A stretch of 64,000 bases of DNA from Sorghum bicolor. Its lineage: Eukaryota; Streptophyta; Magnoliopsida; Poales; Poaceae. Of the stretch, positions 34,075-45,200 are shown in pieces; within the stretch, counting starts at the first letter, position 1; each line of letters opens with the position of its first letter. The DNA lies in contig NC_012870.2 in the NCBI RefSeq assembly GCF_000003195.3, forward strand, positions 25,040,501 through 25,104,500, read 5' to 3'. The notes beneath the pieces were generated by a model. The model was given only the letters and a program-made list of their open reading frames with translations. It searched no databases and was not told the origin of the DNA. The translations under genes were made by a program, and so were the position numbers.

Positions 34075-34306
34075 GGCCTTGTTTAGTTCGCAAAAATTTT
34101 CAAGATTTCCCGTCACATCGAATCTTTGGTCGCATGTATGGAGCATTAAATATAGATAAAAATAAAAACTAACTGTATAGTTACCTGTAATTTGTGAGAT
34201 GAATCTTTTGAACCTAGTTACTCCGTGATTAGACAATGTTTGTCAAATAAAAACGAAATGCTACCGTACCAAAAACAAAAAAAATTTGCGAACTAAAAGA
34301 AAGGCC
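34075..34306 (+). mobile_element. GTTTAGTT-family MITE, copy 2, with TTA target duplication
   Basis: Ends are GGCCTTGTTTAGTTCGCAAA and TTTGCGAACTAAAAGAAAGGCC, flanked by TTA at 34072-34074 and 34307-34309. The TTA duplication suggests a PIF/Harbinger-type source. Confidence 0.8.
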
Positions 34307-34366
34307 TTAGCAGCAGACCAGAAAAACCACCGCCCGCACTCGCAACTCGCAAAGTGGTAGAAGCAT

Positions 34367-34597
34367 GAGGCCGTTTAGTTCACCCTGAAAACCAAAAAAT
34401 TTTTAAGATTCTCCGTCACATCGAATTTTGTGGCACATGCATGAAACATTAAATATAGATGAAAACAAAAAATAATTATACAGTTTAGCTGAAAATTACG
34501 AGACGAATCTTTTGATCCTAGTTAGTCCATGATTAGATAATATTTATCACAAACAAACGAAAGTGCTACAGTTTCGAAAAGTTTTCAACAAGGCCTC
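34367..34597 (+). mobile_element. GTTTAGTT-family MITE, copy 3
   Basis: It has ends GAGGCCGTTTAGTTC and AACAAGGCCTC and the internal signature ACGAGACGAATCTTTTGATCC. It ends about 68 bases before the start codon of the next gene, so it lies in that gene's promoter or leader. Confidence 0.75.
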
Positions 34598-34664
34598 GGC
34601 AGAAAAACTAGAGCGGAACCGCACTTCGCTCCGTGCACAAGCGCCTGAAGACGAGTAGACGACC

Positions 34665-37600
34665 ATGTTCCGCAACAAGGTGCTCATCCGCGCCGCCGCC
34701 GCCTTCTCGTCTTCCTCCCCCTCCCCGCTGCCTCCATTTCTCCTCCGCCAGCTCTCGCTGTCCGCCGCGGTCCCCATACCCGCGGTCGACCTCGAAATCC
34801 TTTGCTGCAGGCTCTCCCGCCGCCACCGCCTCGCGTGCCTCCCCCAGCCTACTGCCGACGCCCTCCTCGTCTTCCAGGTATCAATCACTCTCACCCTACC
34901 GCTCCAATCTGCTCCGCTCCGCACCCAGGCACGACACTTTCGTTTCTAGTGACGGTTTTCAACCCTTCGTCTTCTCGATCGTTGCAGAGATGCCAGTCCC
35001 TCGAGGCGGCCGAGGCGGTCTCCGAGATCGCGGCCGCGTTCCCTGGCGCCTCGGTGAGTTCGTGTGTCCTCTCCTCCCGTGCCCCACATCTGTTCTACGT
35101 TTTTCTGCAATACAATGGGCACTCTTCTGCGCTCTGTCTGTAACTATTTACCGGTCCGTGTGCATGGTGTTTGCCATTGTAGGTGGAGGTGGGTGAAGAG
35201 GAGGCTCTGGTATGCTCAGGTTCACTGGTCGCTGAAGCCGTTCGGTGTGAGCTGCGCTCCATGATGCTTGACCATGGATGGAGGTGTCTGGGAGAGAATA
35301 TTTACGTGGACTCAAAGTTTGATCAGAATGAGGAGAGGACTGATCTGTGCGCGGTGAAAGTGGTACAATGTTTTTGGCATTTTTGCCCTTTTTTAGACAT
35401 TCATTGTTGCATGTTACTTTTTTTGCAAACGTCATGTGGCTGCTGCAGAATTGGAAATGAGCATTCAAATCTGGACGCCAGGGTGTCCAGTTGAACCTCT
35501 TGGTGAAGTTAATTATGCAGCGTGCTTGATCTTAACACTGAATTACGTGCAACAGTTGCACAATCACAGTTTAGTTTGTGCACCAACCCATTTGGTTAGC
35601 CCAGTGTGTCCAAAGTTTGAGCTAATGAACTTATAGTAAAGTAACATTGGTTGTTCAGATTTCAGAAACATCAAAAGTCACTAAACTTCAAAATTTGAGC
35701 GATCATATCATTTGTCTTTGATTATTAGAGTAATCCCCAGAACTCAATAGTTCTCTTCATAACTATGTGTACACTCTGGTGCCTAATCATGATTTCGATC
35801 TCGATCTTGAAATTGCCATCCAATTCCAGTTGAGCATTGACATGCAAATGCTCTAATATCCTCTTATGAATCAAGTGCAATGCTGTTATGCTCGATAGAT
35901 ATATAAAAGACATTTTTGGTTCAGCTACAAAAGCTTCATAATGTTTTCTTAATGGAAAAAACATTTTTAGAAATATGAGTCTAGAAGGAAAAAAGTGGAG
36001 GTCACATTACCTTCACTTGTTTGCTGCGATTCATCTGTTAAATGCTTCGAATAGACTAATTCTACCTTCTATTATTTTCTACTATAAAGTATAAGCTTTT
36101 GATATCATGGCTCTGGATGTTACATTGTTTTAGTTATTATTGTGGTGGAACTGCTGCAGGAAGTTCGATTAGGGAGAAATGATGATTTTGAATTTGTTGT
36201 CTCACCTGATGCATTTCGATACACTATGCATAAGGTATCCTTGAATTCTCACTTGTTTCCACTGCTGGGAAAAAAATAGTTTCGATTAACAAGCTCTGTA
36301 CTTCTGTTGTTGCTAGATCTCTGATGTTGCTAGTTCCAGTATGTTGGAAACATTTCGTCACAGCAATGAAGTAGTTTTGGATACGTCTAACTTTCTAACA
36401 GTCTGTACAACTCTTCCTGCGCTTCAGGAAGGCCATGTGATTGGTAATTTAGAATTTTTAGATTACATTACAGTAATTCATTTTTCAATGATTTTCCCCT
36501 CTTTTGCAGGATATAGCAAGATGCTTCCCTCAGAACACTGCTTGGACAAGTTTATGGAGCTTTGGTTGTTAAAGGTGACATATGATGTTCCTTGCTTTCT
36601 CTTTGTTTTTATTCCACATCATGCTTCTTTTTAAGAGTACATTCTCCATGACTTTTTTCTCGAACAGATTCTCCATATGAGCTTTTTTTTCATTTTTACA
36701 TAATTTGTGTTTGCAGCATGGGTTAGATACAAACTGCAATTATCATGTAGCAGTCAAACATACTTATGGAGCTTCACTGGAAACAAAATGGTTATTGCCT
36801 CCTTAGTATCCTCTCCATATATTATGTTGCACTGATAATATTGGTATACAGAACATTTTTACTTCTCACATTTATCTCAACATGCATTTGATTTGCTTTC
36901 TTTTATTGAATTAAGTAGGTGGCCTTCTTCCTTAGTTCTCCAAGGTCCAGGGCTTCAACCAGCCTTAAAGTCTGTAAGAGTATCTAAGGCAATGTCTGCA
37001 TTGCAATCCTTTGTAGAATTATTGAAAGGTATGGATGTGCTGTTGCCTGATCAGGTTATTTAGATTTGTGTACACTGACACATCGACATACAAACTTTTG
37101 CTGAGTATATATCTTTATGTATTAATGGTTCTGGGAAATATTGTTATACATGTTGTAATGATATCTTATTTTAACCTTTCTCCTTATTTCAGCTTGGAGT
37201 TTCTTTGGCCATAATAATCTAACCATTAAGGTATGGTTTGAGGCTTTGAGCAATCAGGCTTTTTGTAACTCATTCTGTCAGATTGAGTTATTTTTGCTCA
37301 ACATACTATTAAGTGAGAATTAAACATACATGTTAATAGGAGGATTCCCCGCGCGTTGCCGCGGGTATGAAGAAGGAATATAAATAGGTTAGAATGTGTA
37401 TTGCCTAGTTGGACAGCTTGCATGTTCATAGAAATAGGTGCCTTGCTGACATGGATATTACAATTGTATGAGCTAGTGGATTTTAATTGTGTGATAGTGG
37501 ATTGGGTAGTTGGATAGTTTGCATGTTAAGAGAAATAGGTAGTGGGGTTTTGCTTTATAAGAGTAAGATTTTGCTATTATGAATGGCTATCCTTTCTTCA

Positions 37601-40600
37601 TGGTCTTAAAAGTTAGTGCTCCTGTTGAACTATGATAGCCTTTATTTCTCTCTGTTTTGTTATGTGTAGTGAGTATAGCAGATATATGTTGTCTCAGTGT
37701 GGTTTAAACTATTCTGTTACAGGAACATATTCTACTGAACTGCTCATCAATTCTGCCTGCTTGGGATAAGGCTGCAAGTGACCTGACAACACACAGTTCA
37801 AGAACTGATAATATTGAGAATCTTGATTTAGGTCATACTAATGATATGTCCAAACACCAATCATTTATTCTAGGTACGTTTTGCCAGAACTGACATGTTT
37901 GCATCACTGATTTTTTTTTATCAAATATCAACAACTAAATGCATATATAATTTTCCTTTTACAAGACTTTCGCACCCCAAAACCTGCTGTCGTTTGTTCG
38001 TTGCATGCAAAACTCTGGAGTACCAAAGTTCACAAGATAGCTCATTCTTTGGATGACAATGAAAATCTCAGAGAAACAAGTCCTATAAGGTTCAGTTTTC
38101 AATCACAACAGCTTGCTACAAACAGTTCATATAAATGTAAGGTCAAATTTTGCTTACTTCTGATTTTTGTAGCATCAAGATATATGGATAATTTAGGTTT
38201 GGTTATTGAAGATGTTTCTCATTGCATATATTTCAGTATGCAAGTTCTGTCTAAAAAGGATTGATTTGTCTATCTTATCCCTATGAACAGTAGGGGAGGA
38301 CAGCTCTTGAATATATGTTACTAGTGAAGGAGAATATAATTGGTGAAATATTTTATATATTGCATTGGGCCTCATGGGCTGATTATATAGGGTACATAGC
38401 ACTAACACCTTATGTGGGTACACAGTATGGTACTATTCCTATGTACTCTAACATCCCCTCGCAGTCACAGCGGGAGGGCTACCCCGTAGTCATAACAGTC
38501 GATGTGTCGCGTAACCTGTAGCTAGAGAAGAAGCCGATGAGTCCTCATGCAAGGCGGTAGCCCTTTGTGCCGATGTCGAGGTAGCCGAGCATAAGGGCGC
38601 AGTAGCCGTGGTCGAAGAAGCCGTGCTGAAGATGGCCGAGGTCGACGTAGTTGTGATCGGTTTGCGTGTCGATGGAGCTGCAGGCGCACAAGGGGCGCCA
38701 TGGTAATGACGGAGACGTGTCAAGGCAGTCGTCGTGCGAGGGGGCGATGCCGAAGTCGATGCAATCAGGACTGTCGTAGAAGAAAAGCGACGATGCAGTC
38801 GAGGCAGACGGGGTAAGAACGGGAGGGTCGATGCCGAAGTCGATGCAGTCAAGCCGCCTGAGCGCCGAGGTGCAGCTAGATTTGCCAGATCCAGCAACGC
38901 GTCGGGGACGAAAGCACGCGTCGGTGTTGCCAATACCAAGCGTACAAGGGAGGACCCCAACCGTGTGGTTGTGCTGGACGAAGAAGCAATGCGGGAGAAG
39001 ATGCGTCGGCGAGCAGGTCTCAGCGACGATGCGGGTAGTGGCAGCTTGATGACGAAGACCCAATCAGCAGAATGAAGACCTTGTGCAGACGGATGGCGTA
39101 GCAGGGATTGCGCAGCACAGTTGTCGATGCACAGATGACGACGATGGAGATGCAACGGCGAAGCGTACACACGGACAACGATGTTGTGGCCCGATGCACA
39201 ACAGCAGCCCTGTTGCTCGGAGAAGATGCACGTAGTACTCAGAGATGGTGTCAATGAAGTTGATGCCGATGCCAGAGTAGAACGCGCGAGGTCGTCTGAC
39301 GGTGGGCGACTCAATCCCGATCAGTGATCGGGCAAACCAAAAAGATACAACAACAGGAGATTTGGTGTACCCAACAAAACGACACGATAGCGGCGGTGCG
39401 TCCCGATCGAGCGGCGCAAGGCGCACAGTGGGTCGCGAACACGCGGGGTCGAAGGCGCAACGTAGATCGACGAGGTGGAGATGGGTAGATCCGCCTGGCA
39501 ACAATGACACGCCAGATCTGGCTGCCTCCATGGCAGCGCAAGGTCGAGGCGTGTGGCCGGCCTTGGCCGCCACCACGTCAGCACAGACGGGGCGAGATCC
39601 ATCTGCCTCCATGCAATGAAGATCAAGTGTTGATGGCGACAGCCGGCGGCGAGCCTGGGGATGAGGCGGCGGCCGCAACCTGGCGGTGACGTAGGGGAGA
39701 TCCCGATTTGCTGTGCGACGACAACGACGGCAGCCGGATCAATATGATCGGGCGCTTAAAGAGGGGCACTACCCCCGGCGGAGATCGACCTCTCCCCAGG
39801 GGCGTGCAGTGCGGAAGCGGTGGCGGCTAGGGTTAGGATCTAAACCTAGGCGAATGATACCATGAAGGAGAATATAATTGGTGGAATATTTTATATATTG
39901 CATTGGGCCTCATAGGCTGATTATATAGGGTACATAGGACTAACACCTTATGTGGGTACACAGTATGGTACTATTCCTATTTACTCTAACATCCTCTCGC
40001 AGTCACAGTGGGATCGCTACAGGCGGTAAGACTGGAGAAGAAGCTGATAAGTAACAACTAGGGTATTTGTACAAGAGGTCCTACAAGGCCAAACTTTTCA
40101 AGGATAAACAAGACCAACGGGACTTGGGTGCTCCACTGCTAAATCTGAAATAATACAACATTTAAGGCTACTCTTTAATCAATGTGATTCAACTATAGCA
40201 AGCTTTTTCCACATGTGGTAAAAACTTTTTAGAAACCTTTGTTTTACAAGCAGTCGAGCACCATATCTGGATCCTACATACTCTTACAAAGATGTTTGTT
40301 AGAACATTTCCACTAGTTCCCCAATATCTCATCCCCATTAAAATAGTATTTGGGTCACCCCAGTACTATTTCTAGGATTGTTGGGGTGAGATAGTTTTGC
40401 AGCCCCCAATAGTCCATTCCAATTATGATTTTTGGCAGATGGACCCCACCGGTATGTGGGTTATTTTATTTTCCTTCCTCTCTTTCATCTTCATTGAGCA
40501 TATCTCTCCCTTCGCATCCCAGTTCATCACAGGCCACCCCTCATCAGCCTCACCTTCCTTTCCCTGCTAGCTGCACCTCTCTCTCTAGCCCTCCATGGAA

Positions 40601-42205
40601 GCCCTTGACATCAATCGCCATTGACACAGCTACAAGCAGAGAGCACAATCCCCCCTCCTCCAATTTTGGTCAACAACAGAGATCACGACATTGATTCTGG
40701 TGGTGCAGGATCTCATTGGATGAGGGCAGCTTACCGGTAGCTCAGGATGTCGTGGCCACCATTGCTTTGGGTTGCAGTCACACGAACACGGCTAAGGTCA
40801 GATTGACGACGGTCATCCCTTTCTTATGTATCCCCGCTGCGGGTCTGTCTCACTTGTCCTCAGTTCAGCACAAGCATAGATCGTCGGAGTTCGGTGGGAG
40901 GTGGTGACTTGGGGACAACAGCTCGGGGATGGGCTTGTAGGCACAGGCACCAGCAGCTTTGGACTCGGCTCGCATGAAGTGGGTATGCAGCCGTGCACTA
41001 GCGTTGCTCACTGAGAGGCGCCAGCTTGGGGCCGATGGCTTGGGGATTGGGCTCATCGGCATGGGCGTGGATTGGCGGTGCTCGGACAGAGTTTGTGGCC
41101 ATGGCACATGGTGAGTGGGGAAGAAGTGGTAGTTATTGTGGGGCTCATGCTATTTGGGGAGATGAAACTCCCACTTTATTTTAGGAGACGAGGAGCTTTT
41201 TGGTGGCCACCAAAAAAGGGAGAACCTATTCGGGGTGGGGTGGGGTGGGGGGGCACTAGAGCAAGAAAATAGCTCTATCTCCCCAACATGACAGTTTTAT
41301 GTGGATTAGATGTCATATTGGGAGACTACTGGAGATGCTCTTAGGAGGCACCTTGTCAGAGTATTCTATTTCTCTGCAGCCAAATCTCCCAGCATGCCAT
41401 GCCATGCCAAGGTAGTATGTGTTAGAGTGGACTGCACTAACCAGATGAACCCAAAAGCTTAAGCCATTGGGAGAAGGTAGTCAATCCACTTATACACTTG
41501 AACAATATGTTCGTTGAAGATCACTTTTCATGTTAAAAGTTGTCCCATATTTACTTCAATCTTTCAATGATCTGAAGAGGGAGATAGGAGCTAACTCCTA
41601 TTAAATTAGAATTTTAGTTATGCAGTAGTATTTGCTTTTGGGACTTAAAACACCTGTTCCTTCTGTACTAAAATCTTATGCAGCACAAGTTACTCTGATG
41701 AAGCCTTCATTCAGCAGAAGTAAATCAACAGAAAAAAGGAAAAGATGTTCATCAGGTAGGTATTATTGGTTTATTACAATTATAAATGCATGCACATCTA
41801 TGGTCCTTTTGATCGCATTGTTTATTCATTTTGTCAATATTATTTTGCTCCATTAGTAAAAGGAAATTCTCCTTACACTACCTCAAATCATTCTTGCATC
41901 AGAACAATCTTATACTGATAATTCAAAAAAATCAAGTCATCCTGATGCTGTGGCAAATCATGCTAATCATGTTAGTTCATCTAGTGCAATTCTTCACATG
42001 CCAGTCATTCAGGTATGGACTTCGCTCTTTGCCAGAGGAATAACCACAATAATTCTAGTATGAATGACCAACTATTGTTTGTCAAATGGATTATAGTTAT
42101 ATGGGGGGCCAAGAACATTATATGACAGTAGCAGAATCTTTTTGTGTGGCAGCAGCAGCATTTAGGGTTTAAAAGGTGTCTTTTTTTGTTAAGGTTTTTG
42201 GTATG

Positions 42206-42249
<44 letters not shown>

Positions 42250-45200
42250 CTGGTATATTGGGAGCCCAGGGCTACAAATAGCTATTGGAAGCCCCAGCCA
42301 GCCATCCCACCTAACCCACTACGGAGCTGACATACGCGCAGGTGGTGGACCTCTTGGGTACCCAACCAATCGAACGCATAAAATCCTAGGTCAGACTGCA
42401 CAAAAAGTTTTTTATTCCGACAATGTATAAAATCTAGTGGTTGCATGAATTAAAATCAATTCGTTACCACATAGAAACCTTTCTGCGAGTTAGTCATTCC
42501 ACCTAACTGCACCTGACACGTACTGACACAAGCTGACACATGCAGTCATGTATGCATCTATTCTAATCTCGTCCATTTTTTCTTAATAGTTCCTCAATGA
42601 AGCTTTCGATTCAAAAACAGTTTTCACCATTAAACTCCTGATATTTTTGTGCATGATTCAAGATCCATTGTGAATATTTTTTTGAAAAAATTTAAAATTC
42701 ATAAATTTTAAATTTGAATCATAGCACGTGATGGCTGATTGGATGCGTAGAATCAAGTATCAAGATGCGTAAAAAACGTTTTTACGTCGATGTTGCGTAG
42801 AAATTAGTTGTTGGGTGAATAAAAATTAATTTTGTTATCGCATAAAAACTTCTCTGCGAGATAGATATTCTACGAAACAACCGTAATTGCCTCCCACCAA
42901 TATCATGCTCCTCACTATAGGATGTATAACTAACATAGGAACAATTCATAAAACATAGAGACTGGACGTGTAAAATATGGAGATGATCTCGTCTTCCTCT
43001 AAACTTTGACTTTTGAATCGTGGTATGTGATGATCGATTGGATGCATAAAATCAATGGTCAAGATGCACAAAAAGTTTTTGGTGCTGACGTTACGTAGAA
43101 GTTAGTGGTTGGATGAATAAAAATTAATTTTGTTACCATCTAAAGCCGCGAGATGGACATGTCATTTGACGCAACCGTAATTTGAATCATGGCACGTGAT
43201 GACGATTAGATGCACAGAATCAAATAGTCAAAATGCGTAGAAAAGTTTTTGGCGCCAACGTTGTATAGAAATTAGTGGTTTGGTGAATAAGAATAATTTC
43301 ATTGTTGCGTAAAAACCCTCCCTTCTGCATATTATTGATTTGAAAAATCGTGACCGCGTCCAACCACACCTTGCTTTTAGAGAGGATGCATAAGTAATAT
43401 AGGAAACAATGTATAGAAACACATATAACATGAGAGCCGCACACCTAAAACATAAAGACGTTCTCGTCTTCTCAAAAATTTAAAATTTTGAAAAAATAGC
43501 ACGTGATAGACAACCAGATTCATAAATTTAGTGATCAAGATACACTTAAATATTTTTCGTGCCGGCATTACAAAGAATTTAGTAATTTGATGAATAAAAA
43601 GTCAATTTATTGTCGCATAAAAACAACATAGACCCGCTCCAACAATGTATAGAAACTTATTCATTACACATAATGTCAAAGAAAATGCATAAAAAAAATC
43701 AAAATCAAAGCATAGAAATCCTGCTTACTTGCGTTGATAGCTTTTTCATTTCATGCAAACCACCTATTCATCTAAGGCTGCAACCAAAAATTAGATAAAC
43801 CCCATACAACTAAGCATAGAAGAATTGTGCGCAGATAATTATTCTGACAGTGCATAGAAAAGTGCTCTACAATGCATCTGAACCAAAAAAATTCCTGCAC
43901 AATTAGTTGTACATGCATTAAGAATGCCACAATTAGCGGTGCCACCAGTGAATCCACCATCGACCAGGAGGCAGGACAGGTTGGCACTAGAGAAGTCGTC
44001 CGTGCTGGGATGGCTGCGCTTTCGTCAGGAGGCACCATCCGCGCTGGGATGGCAGCGCTGCTGCTCAGGGGTGTCGCCAAGGAGCCAGCGCTGTCGTGCA
44101 TGAGTGGGGACGCCGCCACCGATGTAGAGCCGAAGATGTCGGAGCCGGGAGCCGGGAGGTCCAGGGGCGCCGTCGTCGTGGTCAGATGGGCAGCGCACAT
44201 CGCGATTCGCGACTGGATCCACCAAGGGACCGCCCGATCTGCCGGCGAGACGCCGCCGCCATGCGCAACAGGTCACGAGCTGCTAGACGCGCTGCTTGGC
44301 TGTTGCAGAGGAAGGAGTCTTGCCTCCGAGAGAACGCTCACCGGCCGTCGGAGGATGGAGATGTCGTCACGGTTGGTGAAGGAGGGGGCAGGGTCATCGC
44401 GACCTCGCTCGATGCTGCGCCCTCGCTCGCTGCCACGACGCCGTTTCCCATCGCCGCCTACCTGCAGATGGGGGAGCTCCGCCATGGCCGCCATGCCACC
44501 GGTGGCGAGGAGGCGGCTGGTGGGGTCGAAGTCGACGCTGCCGATGGCGTCGGACGCACCGGGCAGGGCGGTGGTCAGCACGGTGGCCGCCAGCCGGAAC
44601 TCCCATTCGCAGCGCGGCGGCGACAGCTCGGCGTCCTTGTCGGCGGGTGGCGGCTAGGGTGGATGGGTGGGATTAGAGTTTTGGAGAATATATATGGCCT
44701 AGGAAGGTGGCTGGTGGGCCGATGGATAGGCTAGTGGGCCGGTGGACTGAAATCTGGTTTGGTCCAACCAGAAGCATAGGTTTGGGCTGGGGCTTCCAAT
44801 AATTATTGAGAGCCCTAAGCTCTTAATAGTATATATATATATATAAATATATATAATTTTCTATATATATATATATATAATTTTCTTCCTCTTCCAGATC
44901 AGGGTTTGCCTGTGTTTTGGAACGCAATCAGTTCCTGTAGCTTGTCTTGTTTGTACACCAAACTTGCTGTCCATCTGAATGATTCCCTTGTGTTTCCTCA
45001 TAATGTATATACAGTAGTGCACTAGCGCTAGGCTGTATTTTAGAAACAAATAAGAAACATTTTGAAGTTGATTTCAGCTATAAACCAGCTTGTGCAGTTT
45101 TATGTCAAAAGTAACCTTATTTAGAGTTCAGTATATTCCCAGTGTGCGTACTTTGGAAACATGAAGCTCTAGCTGCATGTCTTGATCATCACAACAGGTT

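Larger units (their letters stand above)
38325..40056 (-). mobile_element. Small non-autonomous LTR retrotransposon (TRIM/LARD-like) in intron 11
   Basis: Terminal direct repeats start TGAAGGAGAATATAATTGG on the plus strand at 38325 and 39863. ACTAG is duplicated at 38320-38324 and 40057-40061. A primer-binding site for initiator tRNA-Met abuts the right repeat on the minus strand. The 1.3 kb interior is GC-rich and shows no gag or pol motif; the open frames in it are not recognised. It therefore depends on other elements for movement. Confidence 0.85.
42248..44830. mobile_element. TIR DNA transposon in intron 13 with internal repeats and a captured gene fragment
   Basis: The left end reads TTGGGAGCCCAGGGCTAC...ATTGGAAGCCCCAGCC. 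The reverse complement of the right end reads TTAAGAGCTTAGGGCTCT...ATTGGAAGCCCCAGCC, so the imperfect terminal repeats are about 50 bases. The element sits in TA repeats, so a target duplication cannot be told apart. The left 1.4 kb has five diverged repeat units. The right 0.9 kb is GC-rich and looks like captured host coding DNA. No transposase is visible. It could be Mutator-like (Pack-MULE style), but the superfamily is open. Confidence 0.65.

Noticed and set aside
34633..35196. 187-codon frame overlapping exon 1 of the SAP-motif gene in another frame
   Set aside because: It reads through introns and lacks the frame that joins to the later exons.
38490..39678. Minus-strand frames of 274 and 204 codons inside the small LTR element
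   Set aside because: GC-driven open frames with no gag, pol or other domain; the sense and antisense strands are both open.
40425..41272. Small frames in the Harbinger-type element
   Set aside because: No transposase motif and no homologue I recognise; composition alone explains them.
43872..44657. Plus-strand frame of 261 codons in the TIR element
   Set aside because: It starts in repeat DNA and runs antisense through the captured WD40-like fragment. No recognisable domain.
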